From Symbiodinium sp. CCMP2592 (lineage: Eukaryota; Sar; Dinophyceae; Suessiales; Symbiodiniaceae): 64,000 nt of DNA. Made by a program: the position numbers and the translations under genes. Shown piece after piece: positions 52,502 to 62,852 of the stretch; within the stretch, counting starts at the first letter, position 1, and each line of letters starts with the position of its first letter. Location: positions 1 to 64,000 of the forward strand of contig CAJNDT010003480.1 in the NCBI GenBank assembly GCA_905221615.1, read 5' to 3'. The notes under the pieces were generated by a model. The model was not told the DNA's origin. It made no database searches and saw only the letters and a program-made list of their open reading frames with translations.

Positions 52502-55500
52502 ATGGATCCGCAAGGTCAGAATGTGTATGAGGGGCCGCAGTTGCCCCAGCAGCCGGCAGGCAGTGCCGGTGTTGAGCCGCCAGTGACTCAGAACCCGTTC
52601 TCGCCAGTTGGGCAGGGACAGCAAGCACCACAGCAGTTTGTGCAAATCGACATGACACAGATGCAGTTGCTTATGGCACAGATGGTTGAGACGGCGCAAG
52701 CAGCGTCACAGGCTGCTCAGGCAGCCGTTGCAAGGCCTTCGAGCAATTTGACTTCGGGATTTTCGGATGCGAATAAGATTCTTAATCGCCCTTCGGAATT
52801 TGGATCCGGTGTGCACGACAACGATCTTGCAAATTGGTCTGAATGGAGCCACTCATTCAGAACGTGGCTGGTTTTCGCTGAAAGCCAGTTTGAACAGGAC
52901 CTTAAGCTTGTGGAGGACAACTTGCAGGGCCCTGTTGATCTGACTGGGGCTTCGCCTGATCGCATTGCAAGGTCTCAGAGGCTCTACGCGATTCTTGCAA
53001 GCATTCTTCGTTCGAAGCCAAAAGCGATTTTGCGTCAGGTCAGCAACAGAAACGGCCTAGAAGTCTGGCGGGTGCTCACCAATACCTTCGCACCCAAATC
53101 GAAATTCAGAGGACTCGCTCTTTTGAATGCTCTTATGACGCTCCCGAGCTTCGGGAAAGATCGCAGCCTGCGAGAACACATCCAAGGCCTCGAGAGAATA
53201 GCTGAAGAATATCAAAGGGTCACTGGACATTATCCTGGGGAAGAGGTCATGCTAGGCACCCTAGTTCGGTCCCTTCCCTCTGCGATAAAACAACACGTTC
53301 AACTTCAGATGACAGACTCCAGTAATTACCAAAGCATCAGGGACTACGTTCTGGGGTATGAAGTTACGACAACGTCTTGGACTCCGGCTAAAATGCACCA
53401 AGCTCTTGGTGTAGTGCCTTTGCCCAGTTCTGTCGAGCAAGGCCCAGTCCCGATGGAGGTTGATGCGCTTCAAAGAAAGGGGCCAAAGGGCAAGAGCAAA
53501 GGCAAAGATGGCAAAGAGCGCAAAGGCAAGGGCGGACAGCAACCGCAGAATCCTTATGGTGGCAAGGGCAAGGGCAAAGATGGCAAGCCAAAGGGCAAGA
53601 ACAACAAAGGCAAGGAGCACAAAGGCAAAGGTGGACAGCAGCCGCAGAATCCTGGTGCCAAGGGTTCCCGTGCAAATGTAGTTTGTCACAATTGCCAGCG
53701 CAAGGGCCATTATGCTTCTGAGTGCTGGCGCCCGAGGGTGCAGCAGGTTCAGGCACAGGGTTCAGAGACAGCGTCCACCGTTGGGGCGCCAAGCACAGTC
53801 GGTCCGTCAGCATCGCAGGTTGCAGGCAGCACGGCTACCACAGCGAAGCGTGTTGCGAGAGTTGAGATTGACATGACTTCCAGTGCGTTTCAGGATGATG
53901 ATGAGATCAGCGGTCACTTGCGTGTTTTGACAAAGGTGTGCCCTGAGGATCCAGCTGCAGCTACTGCCCAGCCGAGTTTTGCTTCATTGTGCAAGTCTTT
54001 GGCGTCTGCATGCGTTGACCCTTTGAAGCCACATGTTCTTGTGCCGGTGCCAGAAGCTGAAGTGTTTGACATGTCATATTCAGACAGTGACTGTGTCTGG
54101 ACAGTGCCGAATGAGATGCGCGAAGCCGCCTGTGTGGGCTGTTTGAGCAGTGCACGAGAGTATGTGACATGCAGGGCCCCAGCCCGCAGCCATGCAAGGC
54201 AAAGTAGGCGATCACGGCAGCCATTGCAGTGCGAGCCGACGGTGCAACCGTTCGAGAGTGCCGCTGAGCATCTTGTGAGCCCACCTGTGCATCCACTGCA
54301 GGACCTTCTTGTGTGTGCCGTGTCATGGGCAGACATGAGCAACGAGATTGAGGTTGTGGTCGACTCCGGGTCGGATGCCTCATGCTTGCCACTGTCTTGG
54401 GCACACGTTGGAAGGGCTGATGGAGCGAGCCTTGATAGTTTCAGGGATGCCCAGGGTCGCACGATTAGGGGTTCGCAAATGCGTACGGCAGTGCTTGAGA
54501 TTGACGGTGTTCAATTTAAGGAGCGGTGGCTGTTGAGCAGTGTGACACAGCCGCTTTTCAGTGTTGGCAAGTTGCTCAGGCGGGGATGGGACATCATCCA
54601 CAGTGACGGTGTTCCTTACTTGACAAATCCTGGGGGCACAGTGCGCGTGCCTATGCACTACAGGCACAATTCCTTGCATGCGCGAGGCTCCATCATGAGC
54701 GTGGTGGTGTGTGCCAACGACTGTTTGAACGATGACAGAGAGGACAATGCAGTCCACCAGCCCCAGGAAGCCACGCCTCTTTCCGAAGGGGACGAGCTTG
54801 ATGATGAATATGCGCACGGCAGGGATCAACAGGTCGAGGTGCCCCAGAGCGGTGAAGCAGGCGGCCCCGATGCTGCTGCTGTGCGTGCAATCAAGCTTGG
54901 AAGTGCATGGCTGAACTTGGGTAGCCAATACACGGAGATGCAGCCTGGAATTTTTGCTAGGCAAGATCAGTCGAATGGGTTTCTTGATGTGTCAGTGCCT
55001 TTGGGCCACCACGGAGTGAGCTTTCGCACGACCCTTCAGTACGATGGTGCCGAATGGAAACTGATTGAAATCAACTGCTTGACCAGCCTCTTCGATGATC
55101 TTGAGAAGGAGTTTGAGCCGAAAGGGTCCCGCCACATCATCACCATCGGCTCTGTTGATCCTTTGCAAGTTGAGAAGCTGTTTGATCAACAGCATGTTCC
55201 GTGGAATGATGAAAGTTATGATGGCGAGTATGCCGATGCACCGCCTGATGAAAGCATGATTGAGGAGGATGAAAACGCTGAGGATGATGACGGTGGCGGT
55301 GTAGGACCTGTGCCTCCCGCCGAAGTTCCTTCCCAGGGTCATGTTGTGGTCAATGGGGTTGAGTTGCATCCCGGGTGTACCCTTAAGACCCTAAGGTCGG
55401 CCTGTGAAGTTCTTGGAATAGGCAAGTCTGGAGGAAAGGCAACGGTCTTCGCGAGGATCGAGCAACACTTGAAAACCCAGGAGTTGCTGCAACAACATGC

Positions 55501-58500
55501 TTTCCAGACTGATGGTGTGCCATTGCCTCTTGAACAAAAGTTTGTCGAAGAGCCAACTGCAGAGCAGAAGCGTCGCCACGAGCTTAGCCATGTGCCATTT
55601 GCAGATTGGTGCCCGCACTGTGTGAAATTCCGCGCCAAAGCCGACAAGCATGTGTCGAGCAAACCCGAGCTGCGTGATGATTCAGTGTGCAGCTTTGATT
55701 TTGCTTATACAGGCCGGAGCAGCCCAGCTGAGTTTGAAGGTGCATCAAAGGACAAGCTTGTTTGCCTTGTGTTGAAAGACTCCCACACAGGAGCGATGCA
55801 TGCTGTGCCAACGCCAGCCAAGGGCGGACCGGTTGCTTTCAAGTATCTTGTTGCCGAAGTTTGTCGGTTCTTGAATTACTGTGGGCACGAGTCCGTCACG
55901 ATTAGGTCTGACGGTGAGCCAGCTTGCTTAGCGCTTCAGCAGGGCATCAAAGCTTTCAGGACCAAGATGGGGTTGCGAACCCACTTGGAACAGACTGAGC
56001 CAGGTGATCACCAGTCAAATGCTTCGGAGCAGGCCATTGACAGCATTCGGCAGCTTGCAGGATGCATTCTTGATCAGTTTGAGGAGCGTGCTCAGACAAC
56101 TGTAGGTGCAATGCACCCAGTGCACGCGTATGCTTGGAGACACGCTGCCTGGCTTCACATGCGGATGTCACGGCATAACGACCTCAGTGCGTTTCAAGTG
56201 ATCAATGGCAGGCCATATGCAGGGAAACTTGTTTGCTTCGGAGAAAATGTCTACGCAAGGGTTAAAAGCAGTGTCAAAGGAAAAGCACGCTGGTGCAAAA
56301 TGCTTTGGCTTGGAAAACTTCCTGTGTCGGACCTACATTTTGGGGTCACCGAAGGAGGATTCATGCTGTCCTCAAGGTCTGTTAGACGGTTGCCAAAGCA
56401 ATATGATTCATCCTTGTGTGCCAAGCTGCGGGACATGCCATGGAGCCAAGCATCTTTTCTTGCAGGCCAAGTTGGTCAAGCGCGTAAGCAGAAAACGCTT
56501 GAGGGGGATGAAGGTGCCGGAACCGAGCCTCAGGTTGCGCAGCAAGCCGAAGTGCCATCACAAGCAGGTGCGGCGGAGAATCCTTTGCCGTTTCCGGGTC
56601 ATCTGTTGCCCGACGATGCAATGCTGCAAGAGTTTGTGCCACCGCTGCCCCGAGAGCCGGTGTTGCATTCACCTGAGCCGCCCACGCCTGTAGCGGCCAC
56701 TCCAGGGCAGCAAGCAGAAACTCCGATGCAAGCTGAAACGGCCTCGCCACTTGTGTCGTTTGATGATGGGCCTGGGATCGCTTCTTCGTCCTCTGGGATA
56801 GCACGACCTGCGACTGAGGAAGCAGGCGGGGAAGCTCCAGCCCGAAAGAAACTTCGTCTTGATGCTGTTCAGACAAGTGCACATGATTGTGAAATGTTCC
56901 AGCACGATGAGGCTCCCGAGCTTCTTGATGAAAGTGCAGAGCAATTTCTTGATTGTGCGGATGAGTCCATCTGGGACACTGAGGATTGGGGTGATGATGC
57001 AGCCAATGCGCCTGACATCCCTAGCATTTTGATTAAGCCTTTCAGTGAAACTGAGCCAGTGTGCGATGCATCCGAGCTTGAAGCCATTGATGCTGCAGCA
57101 GATTCCTTTGAGCTTGATCGGTTGACGAAAGCCGGTGTTCTTGAACAAAGTGAGTCCTGGCTTGAAGGGCATCGGACATTGTCTTCCAAGTACGTCCGCA
57201 CATGGAGACCTAAAGTCATCAAGGGAGAGCGCGTTTGGTTGCGCAGAGCCAGGTTGGTTGCGCGAGAATTTGCGCATTTAGATCCGGGCAGGCAGCACTT
57301 GTTTGCACCGACCACGACCCAGTGCATGCTGAGAATTGTTCCATCACTTTTCATTCGCAACTTTGGGGACGGCTGGTCCCTGCTGAGTCTTGATGTATCC
57401 GACGCTTTCTTGCAGTGCAAGCAACAGCATGATACCTTGACAAAAGTAGATGGAAAATGGTATAAACTTTTCCGAATGCTGCCTGGGCAACGGGACGGAT
57501 CTGCTACCTGGTTTCAAGATTTTATGTGTGAGATCCGTGCAGCTGTTGCTGCTGAGCCGTTGGCAGAGCAACCAGTGTTGTTTCGCATCCCGCATGCGGA
57601 AGGCAGCCACATGTGCCAAGGAGGTGGAATGGTGCATGTAGATGACATGCTTGCAGCAGGATTGACTGCACGCCTTCAGGAGCTTGAGAATCACTTGAAG
57701 TCAAAGTTTAAAGTGTCCAGTGAATGGATCCGTCAAGTTGGTGACGAGGTTTCCTTCTTGAAGCGGCGACTGATTTTAGTCAGCCCCAATTTGCTCGTTG
57801 TTGAACCTGACATCAAATATCTTGAGAAACTCTTGAAAATCACTGGACTTGATGGTGCCAAGGAGCGGTACAAGGCGGCCCCGTTCCCGACTGGAGGCCT
57901 GCCCACCGACTTGTCGTCGGACCGTGAGCTGAACTCAGAGTGTGCATCGAAGTATCGCTCAGCACTTGGCATCCTGATGTATCTTGCTTCAGACCTGTTG
58001 GCGTGTCAATTTGGGATTCGATTTTTATCCACACATGCCCACAAGCCTACCGAAGGCTGCTGGAAGTTACTGAGGCATCTGACTGCCTATGTGAATTGCC
58101 ATAAGTCACATGTGCTTGGTTTGGCAAAACCCCAGCTTGGGCAAGGACTGATCTGCAATCGCGTGTCTGAGCAGAAAACTTCTATCCTCGAAATGTTCTC
58201 AGACAGTGACTGGTCCGGGGATAAGAAGACGCGCAAGTCCGTATCTGCATGTTGCATTCTTTGGGACGGGCAGCTGCTTCATTCGAGCAGCCAAACACAG
58301 AAGGTGATCAGTCTTTCTTCATGTGAGGCTGAGTACAACTCCCTTGTGGCTGGTTCGGCAACTGCTATCCTCCTTAAGAATTGCATCATACACCTGTGTC
58401 CGGAACTGCATATTGCGCTGACATGCTTGTGCGACAATGCAGCAGCGCGGTCTCTTGGCAATCGCCAAGGAGTCGGACGGACTCGCCACATCGACGGAAA

Positions 58501-59518
58501 GCTGTTATGGCTTCAGCAGATGACTCAGGAAAAGATGCTGGACATTTCGCCGGTTGGAACCGCGGAGAATGTTGGTGACCTTCCCACGAAGCCGCTAAAG
58601 CCAGAGAGAGTTGAGTTCATTCTTGCACGCTTGAATGTTCGTGACAAAGACTGCGGCTATGCCTTGGTTGGGAACGCCCATTTGCTTGATCACAGGACGC
58701 GACATCATGTGAGTCGCATTGTGAAGCGAGGTGCAGTGAACCCACAGCTTGTGCTTCAGATCCTTGCATTGGCTTTGCAAGCAGATTCTGTCGCCAGTGC
58801 CGATGATGAGCCCAATACGCATCGCGATGACGCCTTGAGCCAAGGGACTGGCGAGCACGGTTACGGGGAGATGTTTTGGAATTTTCTTGAACAGTTGCTG
58901 TATGCGATTTTCTTGATTGCTGATTTCCTTGCAGAGCATCCCATGCCGAGTTTTATCGTGAGCCAATGCGTTATCATTGCAGTGCTGTGTGGTATCTTCT
59001 TGTGCCGTGGAAACAGGCCAGAAAGGTTGCATGAGAAAGCAAGTGAGGCAGCCGCGAGCAGCGATTCTAGCGCGCCGCAGGCAACGCCGGGTGTGTGCGT
59101 CAATGTGACGGTCGAGGGAGCCAAAGTTTCGGTTGATAGTGTAGTCCCGAAACCTGCCGAGAACCCTAATCCTTGTGCCTTGGCCAGCCCTAAGGGTAGT
59201 GCGAGTGTGCTTGGACAGGGCAGCGGCCGAGCTGCTGATGATCATGATGCTCCCGACCCGACAGCGCGATCATCCAATGGACCTGCGGTGCAGCCGAAAG
59301 CACCGAACCCAGCAGTCAGATATGCACCTGTACTTGACCAGCGTATCAGAGATGAGCTTGATCAGCAAACCGTTTGGGTGACCAAGTCGCGTGGTTATGC
59401 ATACCATGGCCGCCGGAGTTGCGGCAACTTGCATAACGCCAAAGCCCTTGAGCGCCTTACACGTGGAGAGGCAGTGCGACGAGGCTTTAAGCCATGCAAA
59501 GCTTGCTACGGTGGCTGA
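52502..59518 (+). CDS. Copia Gag-Pol polyprotein with SAP domain and unusual C-terminus
   Basis: 2,338 residues in one frame. Gag: residues 85-300, a Lys-Gly linker at 327-390, and the zinc knuckle C395-x2-C398-x4-H403-x4-C408. Protease: VVVDSGSDAS with D621 (DSG instead of the usual DTG). A SAP-like DNA-binding segment lies at ~951-995 (LKTLRSACEVLGIGKSGGKA). Integrase: H1026/H1030-C1037-C1040 zinc site, then D1066, D1137 and E1176. An acidic, Pro-rich linker (1340-1560) precedes RT: RARLVAREF (~1592), LLSLDVSDAFLQ (D1631), GQRDGSATWFQDF, and VHVDD (D1714, D1715). RNase H: D1901, E1942, D1978 and the RHID region near 1996-1998. Beyond ~2060 is an extension not typical of copia: hydrophobic segments at ~2126-2143 and ~2150-2168, then a C-terminal YHGRRSCG...PCKACYGG metal-binding motif (H2302, C2307, C2332, C2335). 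The ATG at 52502 (GAGATGG) follows in-frame stops. Confidence 0.95.
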   Translation: MDPQGQNVYEGPQLPQQPAGSAGVEPPVTQNPFSPVGQGQQAPQQFVQIDMTQMQLLMAQMVETAQAASQAAQAAVARPSSNLTSGFSDANKILNRPSEFGSGVHDNDLANWSEWSHSFRTWLVFAESQFEQDLKLVEDNLQGPVDLTGASPDRIARSQRLYAILASILRSKPKAILRQVSNRNGLEVWRVLTNTFAPKSKFRGLALLNALMTLPSFGKDRSLREHIQGLERIAEEYQRVTGHYPGEEVMLGTLVRSLPSAIKQHVQLQMTDSSNYQSIRDYVLGYEVTTTSWTPAKMHQALGVVPLPSSVEQGPVPMEVDALQRKGPKGKSKGKDGKERKGKGGQQPQNPYGGKGKGKDGKPKGKNNKGKEHKGKGGQQPQNPGAKGSRANVVCHNCQRKGHYASECWRPRVQQVQAQGSETASTVGAPSTVGPSASQVAGSTATTAKRVARVEIDMTSSAFQDDDEISGHLRVLTKVCPEDPAAATAQPSFASLCKSLASACVDPLKPHVLVPVPEAEVFDMSYSDSDCVWTVPNEMREAACVGCLSSAREYVTCRAPARSHARQSRRSRQPLQCEPTVQPFESAAEHLVSPPVHPLQDLLVCAVSWADMSNEIEVVVDSGSDASCLPLSWAHVGRADGASLDSFRDAQGRTIRGSQMRTAVLEIDGVQFKERWLLSSVTQPLFSVGKLLRRGWDIIHSDGVPYLTNPGGTVRVPMHYRHNSLHARGSIMSVVVCANDCLNDDREDNAVHQPQEATPLSEGDELDDEYAHGRDQQVEVPQSGEAGGPDAAAVRAIKLGSAWLNLGSQYTEMQPGIFARQDQSNGFLDVSVPLGHHGVSFRTTLQYDGAEWKLIEINCLTSLFDDLEKEFEPKGSRHIITIGSVDPLQVEKLFDQQHVPWNDESYDGEYADAPPDESMIEEDENAEDDDGGGVGPVPPAEVPSQGHVVVNGVELHPGCTLKTLRSACEVLGIGKSGGKATVFARIEQHLKTQELLQQHAFQTDGVPLPLEQKFVEEPTAEQKRRHELSHVPFADWCPHCVKFRAKADKHVSSKPELRDDSVCSFDFAYTGRSSPAEFEGASKDKLVCLVLKDSHTGAMHAVPTPAKGGPVAFKYLVAEVCRFLNYCGHESVTIRSDGEPACLALQQGIKAFRTKMGLRTHLEQTEPGDHQSNASEQAIDSIRQLAGCILDQFEERAQTTVGAMHPVHAYAWRHAAWLHMRMSRHNDLSAFQVINGRPYAGKLVCFGENVYARVKSSVKGKARWCKMLWLGKLPVSDLHFGVTEGGFMLSSRSVRRLPKQYDSSLCAKLRDMPWSQASFLAGQVGQARKQKTLEGDEGAGTEPQVAQQAEVPSQAGAAENPLPFPGHLLPDDAMLQEFVPPLPREPVLHSPEPPTPVAATPGQQAETPMQAETASPLVSFDDGPGIASSSSGIARPATEEAGGEAPARKKLRLDAVQTSAHDCEMFQHDEAPELLDESAEQFLDCADESIWDTEDWGDDAANAPDIPSILIKPFSETEPVCDASELEAIDAAADSFELDRLTKAGVLEQSESWLEGHRTLSSKYVRTWRPKVIKGERVWLRRARLVAREFAHLDPGRQHLFAPTTTQCMLRIVPSLFIRNFGDGWSLLSLDVSDAFLQCKQQHDTLTKVDGKWYKLFRMLPGQRDGSATWFQDFMCEIRAAVAAEPLAEQPVLFRIPHAEGSHMCQGGGMVHVDDMLAAGLTARLQELENHLKSKFKVSSEWIRQVGDEVSFLKRRLILVSPNLLVVEPDIKYLEKLLKITGLDGAKERYKAAPFPTGGLPTDLSSDRELNSECASKYRSALGILMYLASDLLACQFGIRFLSTHAHKPTEGCWKLLRHLTAYVNCHKSHVLGLAKPQLGQGLICNRVSEQKTSILEMFSDSDWSGDKKTRKSVSACCILWDGQLLHSSSQTQKVISLSSCEAEYNSLVAGSATAILLKNCIIHLCPELHIALTCLCDNAAARSLGNRQGVGRTRHIDGKLLWLQQMTQEKMLDISPVGTAENVGDLPTKPLKPERVEFILARLNVRDKDCGYALVGNAHLLDHRTRHHVSRIVKRGAVNPQLVLQILALALQADSVASADDEPNTHRDDALSQGTGEHGYGEMFWNFLEQLLYAIFLIADFLAEHPMPSFIVSQCVIIAVLCGIFLCRGNRPERLHEKASEAAASSDSSAPQATPGVCVNVTVEGAKVSVDSVVPKPAENPNPCALASPKGSASVLGQGSGRAADDHDAPDPTARSSNGPAVQPKAPNPAVRYAPVLDQRIRDELDQQTVWVTKSRGYAYHGRRSCGNLHNAKALERLTRGEAVRRGFKPCKACYGG

Positions 59519-60111
59519 CTTGTTATAATGCTCTTGATGCGCCAATCCTTGAGTGCGCTGCTTTGGGCAGTGCACTGATCGGTTGGATTCTTGTACAAAG
59601 GCTGCTGGCAACGACGATTGTACATAGTCTTGTGTTTGAGCAAAACATGACAGGACTTCGAAACAGCATTTTGCTGTCAATCTCGATTCACTTACGAACC
59701 ACTTTGGCAGCTGTGGAGCAGCTGCGAGTCCGAATGAGTAGGCTCACGAGCCACTCGATGCAATTAGGCATCGCAATCCTTGTGCTGATCCCTTAGGAAT
59801 CATGCTTCAACGTGGTATGGCAGTTGCGAGCTGCACTGATGCCACATGCGCCTACGCTTGGGTGAGTCAAGCTATCGTCTCGTGGGCGGCCCGCGCCCTC
59901 AGAGACGGTGTAACCTAGTCGTAGATGTACAGTTCTACGTAGTCGGACGACGTATCGAGCCAAAGACCTTTTGGGGCAGTGCTCATGAAAAGTAGTCTGT
60001 GAGTCGAGTGCGATCGTGAACTAAGCAAGCTGTTGTTTCGTACGGGGTGAGGCAAACTAGATTATGCCGAAGACTTCAACCCGCGAGCTCAATGAAGCTT
60101 CGTAGGCGGGG
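59519..60111 (+). other. 3' untranslated region of the copia element and polypurine tract
   Basis: 593 bp between the polyprotein stop and the right LTR. The bases just before the LTR (AGGCGGGG, 60104-60111) are the only purine-rich run and probably serve as plus-strand primer. A short open frame (59494-59796) is not convincing. Confidence 0.6.
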
Positions 60112-60247
60112 TGTTTATCATTTTGCCTCCTAGGATACCCCATGCATTTTATCATGATTTGCTTTATCGTATTTCATGCACTCATGAGTTTCACACTGAG
60201 ATTGCGCTATACTCCGCAGGCGTCTTTGAGGAATCAAAACATTTTCA
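60112..60247 (+). repeat. Right LTR of the copia element
   Basis: Same 136 bp as the left LTR, followed by the target duplication CCAAC at 60248-60252. Confidence 0.95.
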
Positions 60248-60252
60248 CCAAC

Positions 60253-61891
60253 AGACAAGGGTCCTGAGGCTCCAGCAACAAGGTTCGTGCCTGGGGTAGT
60301 AGTCGTTGCATGGCTAGCTCGATTTGGTGCCTGTTTACTAAGGAAACCACTAAGAACAGGGCTGGTGTTGCTTTGCGCTCCAATGACATACCCAGCAAAC
60401 TCAACCTTGATGCTCGTACCCTGCCCATAGACAGCTTGTGAATCAGCACGATAAGGGGCGAAAAGCAGTCCTTTGCCAAAGTTAGCTAATCGGACTGTCC
60501 CCTGGAACGCAACTTGAAAGCAGTCAGCTGCAAAGTCGAACCTTGGTACGCAAATGGAGTCCTTTCCAGAAATGACGTAAACAGCGTACCTGGCGGGACT
60601 TGAATTATCTCTGTCCAGGCAACTCCCATAGTCGACTTCCTTGATGTTTTGTAAAATCAAACGCGCCGGTCCTGTTGTGCCTCCTAAGCCAATGGACTGC
60701 TCATAAGTTGTAAGCGCTTCCTGCAACAACGTAAGGTAATCATGTTGGTGCACGCCGTCAACCGCAATGCGTAAGATGGGTGACGGCTCTTGTGTCCATA
60801 TACATTCCCTGCCTGCAACTGTACTTTTGACGGTATAAGCAACTCTGTTCTGGGCAACCCTGTCATATCTATCAGCTGGAAGAGCAAACGACAGGCGCGT
60901 AATGGGCGCCTCGAATTCATTGCTATATCGTTGCCAATGTTCAAGGGGCGTTTCAAGGCAAGCAATTCTCGGTGCGAGGCACAGTAAGGGATACTTCCTT
61001 GCCAAGATATTGGATCACGAGTGTTGTGTGGCTGCCATTGTACTTGTCCCACATAGCCGTAAGTGCCTCCTTGCCAATGACCGCATGAACAACTGATATG
61101 ATCGAACGGGCATCACCCTCGACTTGTGTAATACGCAAATACGTGGGCAACGCTCCAAAGCTTTCAAGCTCCTCACCAACTTCTTCCGTAGACGTTGCTC
61201 TGTCCGTGTAGTAACACTGAAGATGTACCTCGTGCGAGGTAGACGGGCACAGGACGCGCAGTTTGTGAACTCTTCCAGACAGGAAGGTACCTGCGCATTC
61301 CTGGTCCGGCACAATTTTAATAGCGCCTCTTCCATAGCTTTCTGGCAAGTCGACGCAATCAATTCTCAACGCATTGATAAGTGCTTGGTGTTGCAAAGCT
61401 GAGGCTCTGACAACAATAAAGTCTCTGATAAAGGCAGCCCAAATATGCAGCGAAGCCGCTTTCGAAAGGACTTGTTCGACGTAGATTTGGGATTTGCTAA
61501 CTCCTGCGAAATGACAAACCGTGTAAGCTTCAAGGACTTCAAAGTCCTTCCTGTCTATTTGCGTGGAGAGTTCAAGTAGCAACGCAGCTGGCAACTGACT
61601 CACGTGAACCTGAAAGTAACGAAATACCCCTTTCATGTTAGATTCACGAGCCCTGACAAGGTAGCCCCGAATGATGTTGCAGGCTTGGCGAACAATGTCA
61701 CCATTCAATTGGGCAACACCAACACATACAGTGATGGCAAACATCTTGTCATTGCATTGTTTCTTAAAGAAGGTTTTATCCTTCGAAACAGTGAAGCCCA
61801 ATTGAATCCAGGGATCGATCGCATGTCGTTCATGAAAGCCTATGGTTGCAGAAAAGGAGATTGTCCATCTTGAACTAATGATATCAATCAA
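60253..61891 (-). pseudogene. 5' half of the minus-strand gene split by copia, unrecognised
   Basis: Two overlapping minus-strand frames form one protein-like region. The first, 61891-60953, has FRYFQVHVSQLPAALLLELS, LSKAASLHIWAAFIRDFIVV, FGALPTYLRITQVEG and ISVVHAVIGKEALTAMWDKY. The second, 61005-60253, has LETPLEHWQRYSNEF, RIAVDGVHQHDYLTLLQEAL, YAVYVISGKDSICVPRFDFA and KVEFAGYVIGAQSNTSPVLS. A one-step frame change between about 60955 and 61005 is required. The first codon of the upstream frame is TTG and the earliest Met is at residue 49, so the start is uncertain; low-complexity DNA begins just upstream. The second frame enters the LTR at 60247 and its original continuation is at 51649. 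I recognise no family. Length and composition suggest a real protein of more than 600 residues. Confidence 0.6.
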
Positions 61892-61917
61892 GGAAAGATA
61901 TCCAGGTGCGGGTGAGG

Positions 61918-62095
61918 GATCAAAAAAAAATTAAATAAGGATCAAAAAAAATTAAATGGAAAGATCAAAAAAAAATTAAAATAAGGATCAAAAAAAATTA
62001 AATCACGCAAAATACAGCAATTCCTGGGGCAGGGGCATCAAAAAAAAATAAAATAAGGATCAAAAAAAAATTAAATCACTTAAAATACAGCAATT
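61918..62095. repeat. A-rich simple repeat
   Basis: ATCAAAAAAAAATTAAATAAGG units repeat irregularly about seven times, mixed with CACTTAAAATACAGCAATTCC-like phrases. No gene. Confidence 0.85.
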
Positions 62096-62216
62096 CCTGA
62101 ATTTTTCCAATGGAAAACACTGTTTTCCTACGGATTTTCTTGTGCTTCCTTAGGATCTGTCTGGTTTTTGCTCTGGAAAACACGATATTCCTGCGGATTC
62201 CGTGGTATTTCCCTCA
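62096..62216. other. GGAAAAC-rich spacer
   Basis: Short T-rich stretch with several GGAAAACAC / TTTTCCT phrases in both orientations. No gene. Confidence 0.4.
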
Positions 62217-62852
62217 GTTTTCCTTGATTTTTCGTAGGAAAACCTATTTCCTATTACCTATGGCGTTCGTGTCATTTCTTCAGGTTTTCAGAAGGACAAC
62301 ATATGGTTGTTCCTCGGGAAAATCAAATTTTCCTTCCAATTTCACATTTAGGACGGATTTCCTGTTGTAGCTGTTGCTGGTATTCCGCTTCATCATCTAT
62401 CTTAAACACGCCTCTCATTTGGCGATTCTGGTTCAGCATGTATCTACAAGGGCGGAGACACCCTCATTTGCTGGGGTTCAAAAAAAGGCATATGCTTCAA
62501 AGCAACCCTGCACGGCTTAAAACAGCGGGGGGGTTGGGGGGGGCGCAGCCCCCCCCATTTGCAGAGACAACGTTCACATGATGGGCTTCGAAAACACTCT
62601 TTGAATCAAGCTTGCACGTTTCGAAAAGCGCGGCGGCGGGTGTTTTGTTCTTCCGTGCCTGTTCGTGTCTCTTCTTCCGTTAGCATTCTAACCCAATATA
62701 TATATAAACATAGTAAACCAGAAGAACGACATAAGATGGTTCGACAACACAAAAATGGTGTGACATTTTCTGACATAACAGAACCTTGCTTCTTATAGCA
62801 TATAATAGCATACTAAAAATACAACAATACAATATAACAGAAGATGACATAG
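62217..62852 (+). repeat. ~636-bp direct repeat, copy 1
   Basis: From GTTTTCCTTGATTTTTCG to AGATGACATAG, this recurs almost unchanged at 63364-64000. It contains a G-run/C-run hairpin (about 62527-62558, GGGGGGTTGGGGGGGGCGC then GCCCCCCC) and TATATATA near 62697. No coding signal. Confidence 0.9.

Larger units (their letters stand above)
51655..60247 (+). mobile_element. Complete Ty1/copia LTR retrotransposon, 8.6 kb
   Basis: 136-bp LTRs (51655-51790, 60112-60247) begin TG and end CA and are practically identical. CCAAC flanks the element on both sides (51650-51654 and 60248-60252), a perfect 5-bp target duplication. A primer site follows the left LTR, and one 2,338-codon frame spans Gag, protease, integrase, RT and RNase H in copia order. 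Near-identical LTRs and an unbroken frame indicate a young insertion. It lies inside a minus-strand gene, in the opposite orientation to it. Confidence 0.97.
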
